The position numbers were made by a program, and so were the translations under genes. 9,033 bases of DNA from an uncultured Collinsella sp. (GTDB lineage Bacteria; Actinomycetota; Coriobacteriia; Coriobacteriales; Coriobacteriaceae): contig URKT01000084.1 of assembly GCA_900548495.1 (NCBI GenBank), positions 1-9,033 of the forward strand, read 5' to 3'. Every line of letters starts with the position of its first letter. Within the stretch, counting starts at the first letter, position 1. Positions 1 to 6,640 of the stretch are shown here, piece by piece. Below the pieces are notes generated by a model. That model searched no databases. It was not told the origin of the DNA and saw only the letters and a program-made list of their open reading frames with translations.

Positions 1-115
1 GACTTGCAGCGACGGACCTCAGGACGCTCTTACACCACGTCTGCGCGCGCCATCACTTTTAATTTTATCTTTCTCGAACTTTTCAATAACTCAATAGAGA
101 TACTTAGGTGTTGAC

Positions 116-121
116 TATACT
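116..121 (+). promoter_or_regulatory. Probable -10 element of the gntR promoter
   Basis: TATACT matches the sigma-70 -10 consensus at five of six positions and lies in an AT-rich stretch (about 55-140). It would start transcription near 128 and leave a leader of about 30 nt before the TTG start at 158. No good -35 sits 16-18 nt upstream, so the promoter may be weak or activator-dependent. TTGACT at 111-116 resembles a -35, but its matching -10 would fall at the ribosome binding site, so I do not prefer it. ATACTT occurs twice, at 100-105 and 117-122, and could be part of a regulator site; this is speculative. Confidence 0.4.
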
Positions 122-157
122 TTCTTTTATTCTCAATCAAGTTGGAAAGGAGGTTCC

Positions 158-877
158 TTGATTCCCAAATACGAGGCGATAGCTGCAAATATTCGTCGAA
201 GCATCGAGGATGGCGCTCTTAAACCGGGCGACAAGCTTCCCACCGTCGTTGAGTTCTGCGAGCTCTATAGCGTTTCAAAAATCACCGTCAAACGAGCTAT
301 CGAGCAAATCACCGAGGAAGGTCTTATTACCAGCCGACGCGGATCGGGTACCTACGTTAAGGACACGGCGGGACTTCCCGGTCAGGCGTTTTTCCAGGGC
401 AAAAACGACCATGCCCAGGGCTTTTCATATGAGCACCGCGGGGAGAAGGTGACCTCGGTGGTCTACGATTTCTCGATCGTTAATCCACCAGCGGACATCG
501 CAGCCCAGCTGGAAATTGCCGAGGATGACTTTGCCTATCACGTCGTGCGCGTGCGTCAGGCCGATGAGAAGCCCATCGTTATCGAGTACACCTACATGCC
601 CCTCGAGCTGATTCCAGGCCTTAAAAAGAAGGACCTGTACGGATCGGTCTACCGCTTCATCCGCGAGCAATGTGGGCTGAAGATTTCGAGCTTCCACCGT
701 ACCATTCGCGCCGTGGCAGCAACCGAGGAAGAGGCTGAGCGTCTGGACACCAAACTTGGCTCTCCCCTGCTCGAGCTCACCCAGATTGGCTTTTTGGACA
801 GCGGCGCCGCCTTTGAGTATTCGATCTCGCGCAACGTTGGCGACCGCTTTGAGTTGCACAACGTAACGTTGGCATAG
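158..877 (+). CDS. GntR-family (HutC subfamily) transcriptional regulator
   Basis: A 239-residue DNA-binding regulator that probably responds to a sugar or sugar phosphate. Residues 1-68 form the winged helix-turn-helix: the start PKYEAIAANIRRSI, then GDKLPT at 24-29, a recognition helix at about 38-51 (SVSKITVKRAIEQI) and the wing RRGSGTYV at 60-67. Residues from about 90 to 235 match the UTRA effector-binding fold, including a PIVIEYTYMPLELIPGL-like strand/helix and a C-terminal EYSISRNVGDRFE segment. The start is TTG at 158, preceded by a very strong AAGGAGG (147-153). Length is normal for the subfamily. manA follows 74 nt downstream on the same strand, so mannose or a related sugar metabolism is a reasonable guess for its regulon. 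The family call is firm; the ligand is inferred only from context. Confidence 0.93.
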   Translation: MIPKYEAIAANIRRSIEDGALKPGDKLPTVVEFCELYSVSKITVKRAIEQITEEGLITSRRGSGTYVKDTAGLPGQAFFQGKNDHAQGFSYEHRGEKVTSVVYDFSIVNPPADIAAQLEIAEDDFAYHVVRVRQADEKPIVIEYTYMPLELIPGLKKKDLYGSVYRFIREQCGLKISSFHRTIRAVAATEEEAERLDTKLGSPLLELTQIGFLDSGAAFEYSISRNVGDRFELHNVTLA

Positions 878-893
878 GTTTTTGTAGTCATGC

Positions 894-927
894 GGGCGCT
901 CGTTTTGAGCAGTTTTACGCGGCGCCC
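894..927 (+). other. Small hairpin in the gntR-manA gap
   Basis: GGGCGC (894-899) can pair with GCGCCC (922-927). Alternatively GCTC (898-901) pairs with GAGC (907-910) around a GTTTT loop, followed by AGTTTT. This is too weak to call a terminator. It could slightly reduce read-through from the regulator into manA or mean nothing. No convincing separate manA promoter is visible in the 74-nt gap. Confidence 0.2.
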
Positions 928-951
928 ACGCAGCACAATGGGAGTATGCAC

Positions 952-1884
952 ATGTCCGATTTGATTAAACTGACGCCGATCTTCCACGAGAAGATCTGGG
1001 GCGGCCGCCAGCTGGAGACCGTGTTTGGCTACGACATTCCCGATGGCCCCATCGGTGAGTGCTGGGCCATCTCGGCCCATCCCAACGGCGACTGCCAGAT
1101 CGCTGAGGGCCCGTACGCCGGTCACACGCTGTCATGGCTGTGGACCGAGCACCGCGGGCTCTTTGGCAACTGCGAGGGCAAGGAGTTCCCGCTGCTCATT
1201 AAGATTCTGGACGCCAAGGACGACCTTTCAATCCAGATTCATCCCAACGACGAGTACGCCGCCAAGCACGAGAACGGCAGCCTGGGCAAAACCGAGTGCT
1301 GGTATGTACTGGACTGCGAGCCCGGTGCCACGATCATCGTCGGCCAGCGCGCGCACGACCGCGCCGAGGCCGCGCAGATGATCGAGGGGGGCCGTTGGGA
1401 CGAGATGCTCAACGTGCTGCCGATTCACAAGGGAGACTTTTTCCAGATCGACTCCGGCACCGTTCACGCCATCAAGACCGGCACGCTGATTCTGGAGACG
1501 CAGCAGTCGAGCGACGTGACATATCGCCTGTACGACTACGACCGCCCCGGCACCGACGGCAAGCTACGCCCGCTGCACATTGAGCAGAGCCTCGACTGCA
1601 TCGACTTTGATGCTCAGGCTCCGACCGACGGCACGGTGACCGCGCCCGAAGTGGACGGCGTGACCGAGCTCGAGTCTAACTCCTGCTACACCGTCGATCG
1701 CGTGCGCGTCGACGGCAGCAAGACCCTCGACCAGCGCTGGCCCTTCATGTGCCTGTCGGTCATCAACGGCGAAGGCACCGTCTGCGGCGACCCCGTCCAC
1801 AAGGGAAGCCACCTGCTGGCCCCGAGCACCGTGGACCAGATTGAACTTGAAGGCAAGATGGAACTGATCATCTCGCACCTCTAG
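952..1884 (+). CDS. manA: Class I mannose-6-phosphate isomerase
   Basis: A zinc-dependent cytoplasmic enzyme that interconverts mannose 6-phosphate and fructose 6-phosphate, linking mannose uptake or mannosylated-polymer synthesis to glycolysis. The N-terminal LTPIFHEKIWGG is typical of the family. Expected zinc ligands are visible: Gln95 and His97 in IQIHPND, Glu115 in GKTECWYVL and His172 in SGTVHAI. The conserved ETQQSSDVTYRLYDYDR block follows. About 310 residues matches the short bacterial form. Two ATGs are available. GGGAG at 940-944 lies 7 nt before the ATG at 952 but only 1 nt before the ATG at 946, so 952 is the better start. It follows the GntR gene on the same strand, and an operon is likely. 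A strong hairpin ends the unit. Confidence 0.95.
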   Translation: MSDLIKLTPIFHEKIWGGRQLETVFGYDIPDGPIGECWAISAHPNGDCQIAEGPYAGHTLSWLWTEHRGLFGNCEGKEFPLLIKILDAKDDLSIQIHPNDEYAAKHENGSLGKTECWYVLDCEPGATIIVGQRAHDRAEAAQMIEGGRWDEMLNVLPIHKGDFFQIDSGTVHAIKTGTLILETQQSSDVTYRLYDYDRPGTDGKLRPLHIEQSLDCIDFDAQAPTDGTVTAPEVDGVTELESNSCYTVDRVRVDGSKTLDQRWPFMCLSVINGEGTVCGDPVHKGSHLLAPSTVDQIELEGKMELIISHL

Positions 1885-1911
1885 GTCGCACCAACAACCC
1901 AAACGCAACAA

Positions 1912-1943
1912 GGGGCTCTCCCGTCCATGTACGGGAGAGCCCC
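1912..1943. terminator. Transcription terminator after manA
   Basis: A perfect 13-bp stem, GGGGCTCTCCCGT (1912-1924) with its complement at 1931-1943, encloses a 6-nt loop. It begins 27 nt after the manA stop. The plus-strand tail (TACTCGTATCT) is only moderately T-rich. On the minus strand the hairpin is followed by a TTGTTGCGTTTG tail, so it may also act as a backstop for leftward transcripts. Confidence 0.75.
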
Positions 1944-2033
1944 TACTCGTATCTATCTATCAGCCCACCCGGCTCTCCAGATCAAAAAGCGAACGAGCAA
2001 AGCGACGTTCGTCCAGCAACGTTACCCAAGGAC

Positions 2034-2155
2034 CTGGGCGGGCGTATGGGGCAACATCGATCGCGAGTTCCGCACGCAAAGGAGAGCACTTAATGTGCTC
2101 TCCGTCTTGCGCAGGACTGCCCGAGCAGGCGATGTTGCCCCATACGCCCGCCTAG
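2034..2155. repeat. 122-nt near-continuous inverted repeat (long hairpin) of unknown function
   Basis: The outer arms, 2034-2059 and 2130-2155, pair over 26 positions with no mismatch and one G-T wobble (2036/2153). Further in, 2066-2073 pairs imperfectly with 2111-2118 or, alternatively, CGCAA (2075-2079) pairs with TTGCG (2107-2111). The centre is a perfect 9-bp stem, GGAGAGCAC (2081-2089) with GTGCTCTCC (2095-2103), around TTAAT. Read leftward, the inner stem is followed by TTTGCG, so it could act as a weak terminator behind the helicase gene. I see no flanking target-site duplication and no coding capacity. It could be a dispersed extragenic palindrome, a small non-autonomous element or a structured RNA. 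Confidence 0.75.
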
Positions 2156-2236
2156 CTGGATGTACGGGTTTTCCAGGTGCGGCAGATCGGCCTGAAAGAG
2201 GAGGGCATAGACCTTGAGGTCATGCCCGACGATTGA
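2156..2236 (+). pseudogene. Possible C-terminal remnant of a lost gene
   Basis: Directly after the hairpin, an open frame of 26 codons ends in TGA at 2234-2236. Its translation has ordinary soluble-protein composition and ends GLKEEGIDLEVMPDD, which looks more like a real C-terminus than random GC-rich translation. It is closed upstream by an in-frame TAG inside the hairpin (2153-2155), and no ribosome binding site is evident. It may be the stub of a gene truncated when the hairpin arrived. I do not recognise the parent protein. The stretch also contains a perfect-arm palindrome (2203-2227), which favours a non-coding reading. Confidence 0.2.
2203..2227 (-). terminator. pcrA: Possible terminator for the helicase gene
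   Basis: GGGCAT (2203-2208) pairs with ATGCCC (2222-2227), and GACC (2210-2213) with GGTC (2218-2221), leaving one bulged A and a TTGA loop. It lies 40 nt past the helicase stop. Read leftward it is followed by CTCCTCTTTC, a pyrimidine-rich but imperfect T-tract. A weak intrinsic terminator is plausible. Confidence 0.4.
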
Positions 2237-2266
2237 AGGCCGAGGTGCCGTGCCTGGGAAAGCCGC

Positions 2267-5167
2267 CTAGGTCAGTTTCACTATAGGTGCGAAGCCTTTC
2301 ATAAGCTTTTTGGTCTGGCCGGTCTTTTCGAATTGGACCTCGATCATGTCTCCAGCGACCGAGATCACGGTACCCGTGCCAAAGGTCTTGTGGCTCACGG
2401 TATCGCCCGCGGCAAAGTCCTGCGATGCGCTGGCGCGATCGACCTTGCGCTCCACCGTCGGGGACACCTTGGACGAGGGCTTTTTGGCTCGCGGCGCGCC
2501 CGAGCCAAAGGTCGAGGCAACACGGCCGGCATCGGGCGAAACCCCACGATGGCGCTCGGTCCCGTAGCTGCTGCCGCCAAAGAAATCGTCAAAGCTCGAT
2601 CCGCCGCGCGAACCGGAACCGCCGGTCGAGCGCGTATGCGAGCCAAACACCTTGCCGCCATACATGTCCGAGCCCATGCCCGAGCCAAAGGTGCCGTGAC
2701 GGTCGCCGCGCTTCTCCCAGCCCGTGCCCTCAAAACCGGCAGAGCCGATACCGCTAAACTCGATATCCTCAAACGGAATCTCGTTGAGGAAGCGCGAGCG
2801 TGGGTTGGCAGAGGTCGAACCGTAGGTGCGACGTGTGGCCGCATAGGTCAAGAACAGTCGCTTACGGGCACGCGTGATGGCAACGTAGGCCAGGCGACGC
2901 TCCTCCTCGAGCTTGCCCGGATCGTCACTACCGCCAAAGTCGTGCACGTGCGGGAAGATACCCTCCTCCATGCCGGCCACGAACACCGCGGGGAACTCCA
3001 GGCCCTTGGCGGAGTGGATGGTCATCATGGTGATGGCATGCGTCTCGCCGGCCAGGGAATCCAAGTCGGAGCGCAGGGCCAGCCACTCCATGAGTGCCGG
3101 CAGCGCCTTGCAGGTGAGCGGACCGTAGGTGCGCTCGATCTCGTCGGCATGCACGGCGCCCGCCGGCAACTCCGTCGGCGCGGCATACGCGTTGCCCGCG
3201 ATGGCGGCGGCCAGGGCATCCTGCGGAGAAAGCGCCGGGGCCGCCAGGCTATCGAGCGGATTGGAACCCGCGGCATCACGCGCGCCAACGAGCGCCTCAA
3301 ACGAGGATGCCGGGGCAGACGGCCCCGGTTCAGGCGCAGGCGCGCTCACCACGACGGGCTCGGACTTGGCGCCGGCCGGTACGTCGGCAACACCGGCCGC
3401 GCGCAGCTCTTCTAGGCTCTCGAGCGTACCCTCGATATCCTCGTGCGTCTCCTCAAATTCGGCTGCAACGCCCAGGAATTCCTGAATGTTCTCGGCGCGG
3501 CTCTCGGACTCCATGGTGCCCTCGGCGCGGAACGCCTGCAGCAGGCCCGTCTTGTCGACAATCATCTCGACGACGTCCTTGAGCTCGCCGTCCATGCGAC
3601 GACCCTCGCGCACCAGCGCCACAAAACTCGACAGGCCGTTGCGCACCTTGGCGCTAAACATGCCCGTCTCGGCCGTCGCAATCTCGCAGGCTTGGAAGAA
3701 CGAGCAACGGTTGTCGCGCGCCAGCTGCTCGATCTTTTGGATCGAGGTGGAGCCGATACCACGGCGAGGTGTGTTGATGACGCGCTTGACGCTCATCTCG
3801 TCGGCCGGGTTCACGATCATCTTGAGGTAAGCCATGACGTCGCGGATCTCGGCACGGTCGAAGAATCGCGTACCGCCCACGATCTTGTAGGGCACGCCCG
3901 CGCGCAGGAACATATCTTCGAGAATGCGCGACTGGGCGTTGGTGCGGTAGAACACGGCGATGTCGTCGTAACTCGTGCCCTTGGCGTGCAGCTTCTCGAT
4001 CTCGCCAGCAATCCAGCGGCCCTCGTCGCGCTCATCGCTCGCCTGGAAGGCCTGGATCTTCTCACCATCGCCCTCGGCCGTAAACAGGCGCTTGTCCTTG
4101 CGCTGCGAGTTGTGACGCACCACGGCGTTGGCGGCGCTCAGGATATGGCCCGTAGAGCGGTAGTTCTGCTCCAGCTTGACAGTCTTGCAGTCTTTAAAAT
4201 CCTTCTCAAAGTCCAGGATATTGGTGATGTCGGCGCCACGCCAGCTATAAATGGACTGGTCGTCATCGCCCACGACCATGAGGTTTTGGTACTTGGCGGC
4301 CAGCAGGTTGGCGATCTCGTACTGGACGTGGTTGGTGTCCTGATACTCGTCGACGCTAATGTAGCGGAAGCGCTCCTGGTACTTGTCGAGCACCTCGGGG
4401 CGGGTGCGCAGCAGCTCGAGTGTGCGCACAAGCAGGTCGTCGAAGTCCATGGCGTTGGCGGCACGCAGGCGGCGCTCCAGCTCCAGGTAGACTTGCGCGG
4501 CCTTTTTGTCGTTGGGGCTGTCGGCGGATTTGAGCATGTCCTCGGGCCCGATCATGGCGTTTTTGGCCGAGCTGATCTTGCTGCGGATCATGTTGATGGG
4601 GAACTGCTTTTGCTCGATACCGAGCGCCTGCATAATGTCGCGCACCATGCGCTTTGAGTCATCGTCGTCGTAGATGGTGAACTGACCGGTGTAGCCCAGC
4701 AGGTCGGCGTCCTCGCGCAGCATGCGCACACACATGGCATGGAATGTGCACACCCACATGCCGCGGGTGCCGCTGGGAATGAGCGCTGCCAGACGCTCGC
4801 GCATCTCGGCCGCGGCCTTGTTGGTAAACGTGATGGCCAGGACCTGCCAGGGCTTAACGCCCAGGTCGCCGAGCATATGTGCGATGCGGAAGGTCAAGAC
4901 GCGGGTCTTGCCCGAGCCGGCGCCGGCAAGGACCAGCAACGGGCCCTCGGTGGTCAGAACTGCCTCGCGCTGGGCGGAATTAAGGCTGTCGATGTCGACG
5001 AGCGGCTTGGCGGGTTTGGGTGCCGGCGCGGGAGCGTCGTAGATGTCGAGCGGGACGAGCTCGGGCTCCGGCGCAGCGGGGGCGGTGTATGCATCGAGCG
5101 GCACGGGTTCCGGCGCGGGCGGCACGGGTACCGCGGCATTCTTTTCCCAGGGCAAGGGCTGGGTCAT
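2267..5167 (-). CDS. pcrA: UvrD/PcrA-type superfamily 1A DNA helicase with atypical insertion
   Basis: An ATP-driven 3'-5' DNA helicase for repair and replication-fork upkeep. All SF1A motifs are present: Walker A AGAGSGKT (81-88), AITFTNKAAAEM (111-122), Walker B VDEYQD (272-277), VGDDDQSIYSWRGAD (299-313), LEQNYRST (332-339), TIHSAKGLEFPAVF (716-729) and LAYVAITRARKR (759-770). The end (about 919-966) fits the small Tudor-like C-terminal domain of PcrA. At 966 residues it is longer than typical PcrA (roughly 720-750). The extra length is a Pro/Ala-rich N-terminal tail (about 1-55) with VPLDxYxAPA twice, a roughly 100-residue Ala/Pro-rich insertion (about 590-688) and a Gly/Ser-rich linker (about 805-890). 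I chose ATG 5167 because GAGGAG lies 6 nt upstream. The longer GTG option at 5251 lies upstream of the likely -10. It appears to be monocistronic. Confidence 0.95.
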   Translation of the reverse strand: MTQPLPWEKNAAVPVPPAPEPVPLDAYTAPAAPEPELVPLDIYDAPAPAPKPAKPLVDIDSLNSAQREAVLTTEGPLLVLAGAGSGKTRVLTFRIAHMLGDLGVKPWQVLAITFTNKAAAEMRERLAALIPSGTRGMWVCTFHAMCVRMLREDADLLGYTGQFTIYDDDDSKRMVRDIMQALGIEQKQFPINMIRSKISSAKNAMIGPEDMLKSADSPNDKKAAQVYLELERRLRAANAMDFDDLLVRTLELLRTRPEVLDKYQERFRYISVDEYQDTNHVQYEIANLLAAKYQNLMVVGDDDQSIYSWRGADITNILDFEKDFKDCKTVKLEQNYRSTGHILSAANAVVRHNSQRKDKRLFTAEGDGEKIQAFQASDERDEGRWIAGEIEKLHAKGTSYDDIAVFYRTNAQSRILEDMFLRAGVPYKIVGGTRFFDRAEIRDVMAYLKMIVNPADEMSVKRVINTPRRGIGSTSIQKIEQLARDNRCSFFQACEIATAETGMFSAKVRNGLSSFVALVREGRRMDGELKDVVEMIVDKTGLLQAFRAEGTMESESRAENIQEFLGVAAEFEETHEDIEGTLESLEELRAAGVADVPAGAKSEPVVVSAPAPEPGPSAPASSFEALVGARDAAGSNPLDSLAAPALSPQDALAAAIAGNAYAAPTELPAGAVHADEIERTYGPLTCKALPALMEWLALRSDLDSLAGETHAITMMTIHSAKGLEFPAVFVAGMEEGIFPHVHDFGGSDDPGKLEEERRLAYVAITRARKRLFLTYAATRRTYGSTSANPRSRFLNEIPFEDIEFSGIGSAGFEGTGWEKRGDRHGTFGSGMGSDMYGGKVFGSHTRSTGGSGSRGGSSFDDFFGGSSYGTERHRGVSPDAGRVASTFGSGAPRAKKPSSKVSPTVERKVDRASASQDFAAGDTVSHKTFGTGTVISVAGDMIEVQFEKTGQTKKLMKGFAPIVKLT

Positions 5168-5228
5168 GGGCGACTCCTCATCTGACGGACGGCGCGCCTG
5201 CGGGCGGCGCCATAGTTTGAGCCGTACC

Positions 5229-5259
5229 AGTATACCGAGCCGCGCGGACACCGACGCAA
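5229..5259 (-). promoter_or_regulatory. pcrA: Probable promoter of the helicase gene
   Basis: Read on the minus strand, TATACT (5234-5229) is a good -10. TTGCGT (5259-5254) lies 19 nt upstream as a marginal -35. Transcription would start near 5222, giving a leader of about 55 nt before ATG 5167. This position rules against the GTG at 5251 as the main start. Confidence 0.45.
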
Positions 5260-5311
5260 ATCACACCACGACTCCGTGCGTCACCGTCAGGCCCGCCCCA
5301 GCGGATTTAGC

Positions 5312-5368
5312 GCAATGGGGTCAGGTTAGTCTGCACCATGTTGCTGCAAAGCAACCTGTCCCCATTGC
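5312..5368. repeat. REP-like extragenic palindrome
   Basis: GCAATGGGGTCAGGTT (5312-5327) faces AACCTGTCCCCATTGC (5353-5368). Fifteen of sixteen positions pair, with a single T-T mismatch at 5321/5359. The 25-nt centre holds further short complementarity (TTGC 5341-5344 with GCAA 5351-5354 as an alternative). It lies between the helicase promoter and the uppP 3' end. Near-identical arms rich in GGGG(T/A)CAGGTT recall palindromes associated with IS200-like (Y1/RAYT) transposases. That comparison is from memory, and no transposase gene is in the window. Confidence 0.5.
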
Positions 5369-5408
5369 ACCAATCAGGGAGCCACCGATGTCACGGCAAC
5401 GGTAGCGA

Positions 5409-5508
5409 GCGGCGGCCAGAACGAACAAATTGGCATGAAAAGAGGGCGGCATAGACGTTTTGGTCATGCCGCCCTCTTTGAATGACAAGTTGTCGTTCTG
5501 GCCGCCGC
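5409..5508. repeat. 100-nt nested hairpin surrounding the uppP terminator
   Basis: Outer arms 5409-5424 and 5493-5508 pair perfectly over 16 positions (GCGGCGGCCAGAACGA and its complement). Pairing continues inward with one bulge and isolated mismatches: ACAA-type pairs at 5426-5428/5490-5492, TTG at 5430-5432/5486-5488 and CAT at 5434-5436/5482-5484. It then runs into the perfect terminator stem at 5439-5479. The whole structure is an almost uninterrupted long hairpin, far larger than intrinsic termination needs. Confidence 0.75.
5439..5479 (-). terminator. uppP: Transcription terminator after uppP
   Basis: A 14-bp perfect stem, AAAGAGGGCGGCAT (5439-5452) with its complement at 5466-5479, has an inner GAC/GTC extension. 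It lies 44 nt past the uppP stop. In the leftward direction the right arm ends in CTCTTTTC, a usable U-tract. Confidence 0.75.
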
Positions 5509-5523
5509 GCAGCGTCAACCAAG

Positions 5524-6504
5524 TTACAGGCCGAGCATAGGCTCCAAGACGAAGAAGTACGCAAGCACCACGATGCCCAGAACGATGCGGTAGACGCCGA
5601 AGCACTTGAAGTCGTGACGGCGGACGAAGCCCATGAGCCACTTGATAGCGATGAGCGAAACCACAAAGGCCACAACGCAGCCCACGCCCAGGATGGCGAC
5701 CTCGTTGGCACCGAACGTACCGCCCTTGATGAAATACTTGACCAGCTTGAGCGCACTCGCGCCAAACATGACAGGGATGGCCAGGAAGAACGTAAACTTG
5801 GACGCCACCGAACGCGTGCAGCCCAAAAGCAGGCCGCCGATGATGGTGGAACCGGAGCGCGACGTGCCCGGAATCAGCGAGAGCACCTGGAAGCATCCGA
5901 TGCCCAGTGCGGTCTTCCAACTCAGGTCCTCGAGCGTGGTGATGGAACCAAAGTCCAGACCCTCGTCATCGTCCTCATCCTCAGCGGTAGCCGCGGCGGG
6001 CGCCGCAAAGTGCGCACCGGCAGGGCGTCCACCCGACACCACAGCACGCGAACCAAACGAACCGGCAACGGCGATTTCCTCACGCTTGCTCGCGCGCCAG
6101 TTCTCGATCACGATAAACAGCACACCGTACACAATGAGCGCCAGCGCCACGACGGGAGCGTTGTAGAAATGCTCCTCCATCCAGTCGTTGAGTGGCAGGC
6201 CGATTGCCGCGGCGGGAATGCAGCCAAGCACAATCTTACCCCACAGCACCCAGGTGTCGCGGCGGCCCTCCTTGCCCTTGCTGGGCGAGAACGGATTGAG
6301 CTCATGGAAGAACAGCACGCAGACGGCCAGAATGGCGCCGAGCTGAATCACGACCAGGAACATGTTCCAGAACGTCTCGCTCACGTTCATCTTGACGAAC
6401 TCGTCCACCAAGATCATGTGACCGGTCGACGAGACGGGCAGCCATTCGGTGATGCCCTCGACCAGGCCCATGAAGGCAGATTTTAGAAGCTCGATGATAT
6501 CCAA
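5524..6504 (-). CDS. uppP: Undecaprenyl-diphosphatase (BacA/UppP family)
   Basis: An integral membrane phosphatase that converts undecaprenyl diphosphate to undecaprenyl phosphate, recycling the lipid carrier for peptidoglycan and other envelope polymers. Extra copies of this family give bacitracin resistance. Hallmarks are EGITEWLPVSSTGHM (16-30), with Glu16, Glu20, Ser26 and His29 matching the catalytic residues of the E. coli enzyme, and PGTSRSGST (212-220) with Arg216. Several hydrophobic helices follow (about 236-260, 267-290, 303-321). About 45 extra residues (roughly 143-188), Ala/Gly-rich and then very acidic (EDEDDDEGLD), separate the two motifs, so the protein is 326 residues rather than about 270. 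Start TTG 6504 has AGGGGG 5 nt upstream and gives the usual N-terminal length. GTG 6525 in the same frame is an alternative with poor RBS spacing. Confidence 0.93.
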   Translation of the reverse strand: MDIIELLKSAFMGLVEGITEWLPVSSTGHMILVDEFVKMNVSETFWNMFLVVIQLGAILAVCVLFFHELNPFSPSKGKEGRRDTWVLWGKIVLGCIPAAAIGLPLNDWMEEHFYNAPVVALALIVYGVLFIVIENWRASKREEIAVAGSFGSRAVVSGGRPAGAHFAAPAAATAEDEDDDEGLDFGSITTLEDLSWKTALGIGCFQVLSLIPGTSRSGSTIIGGLLLGCTRSVASKFTFFLAIPVMFGASALKLVKYFIKGGTFGANEVAILGVGCVVAFVVSLIAIKWLMGFVRRHDFKCFGVYRIVLGIVVLAYFFVLEPMLGL

Positions 6505-6640
6505 AGGGACCCCCTCGTTAGACACCCGCCGATATTGTTCTGCGGACGGTGCGGGCGATGTCCCATTATCAACCGTTCGGGTGCGTCTGCGCCTACCCTT
6601 ACCAAAAAACTCGCCCGTTCACAGAATTGCGAGCGGTCAA

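Noticed and set aside
1..157. A gene or partial gene at the left edge
   Set aside because: Short frames only. The AT-rich stretch fits a promoter region. A divergent promoter (TAAAAT on the minus strand near 62-67) is conceivable but lacks a properly spaced -35.
2034..2155. 6S RNA or another known structured RNA
   Set aside because: It is too short and too perfectly paired for 6S RNA, with no open central bubble of the expected kind. I recognise no Rfam class.
2034..2155. Classic insertion sequence or MITE
   Set aside because: The arms could pass as terminal repeats, but I find no direct target duplication at the borders and no transposase. Kept only as an unclassified repeat.
1927..2217. 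96-codon open frame across the manA terminator and long hairpin
   Set aside because: The ATG lies in the terminator loop, no ribosome binding site precedes it, and most of the frame is palindromic DNA.
3443..4657. 404-codon open frame antisense to the helicase gene
   Set aside because: It overlaps conserved helicase motifs on the other strand, has the skewed composition expected of a shadow frame in GC-rich DNA, and matches no family I recognise.
5168..5251. Extended helicase N-terminus from GTG 5251
   Set aside because: The GTG lies upstream of the likely -10 element. The Arg-rich extension is unlike the family, while ATG 5167 has a well-spaced GAGGAG.
5482..6486. 334-codon open frame antisense to uppP
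   Set aside because: It starts inside the uppP terminator hairpin and mirrors the conserved uppP frame. Its His/Arg/Gln-rich translation is typical of a shadow frame.
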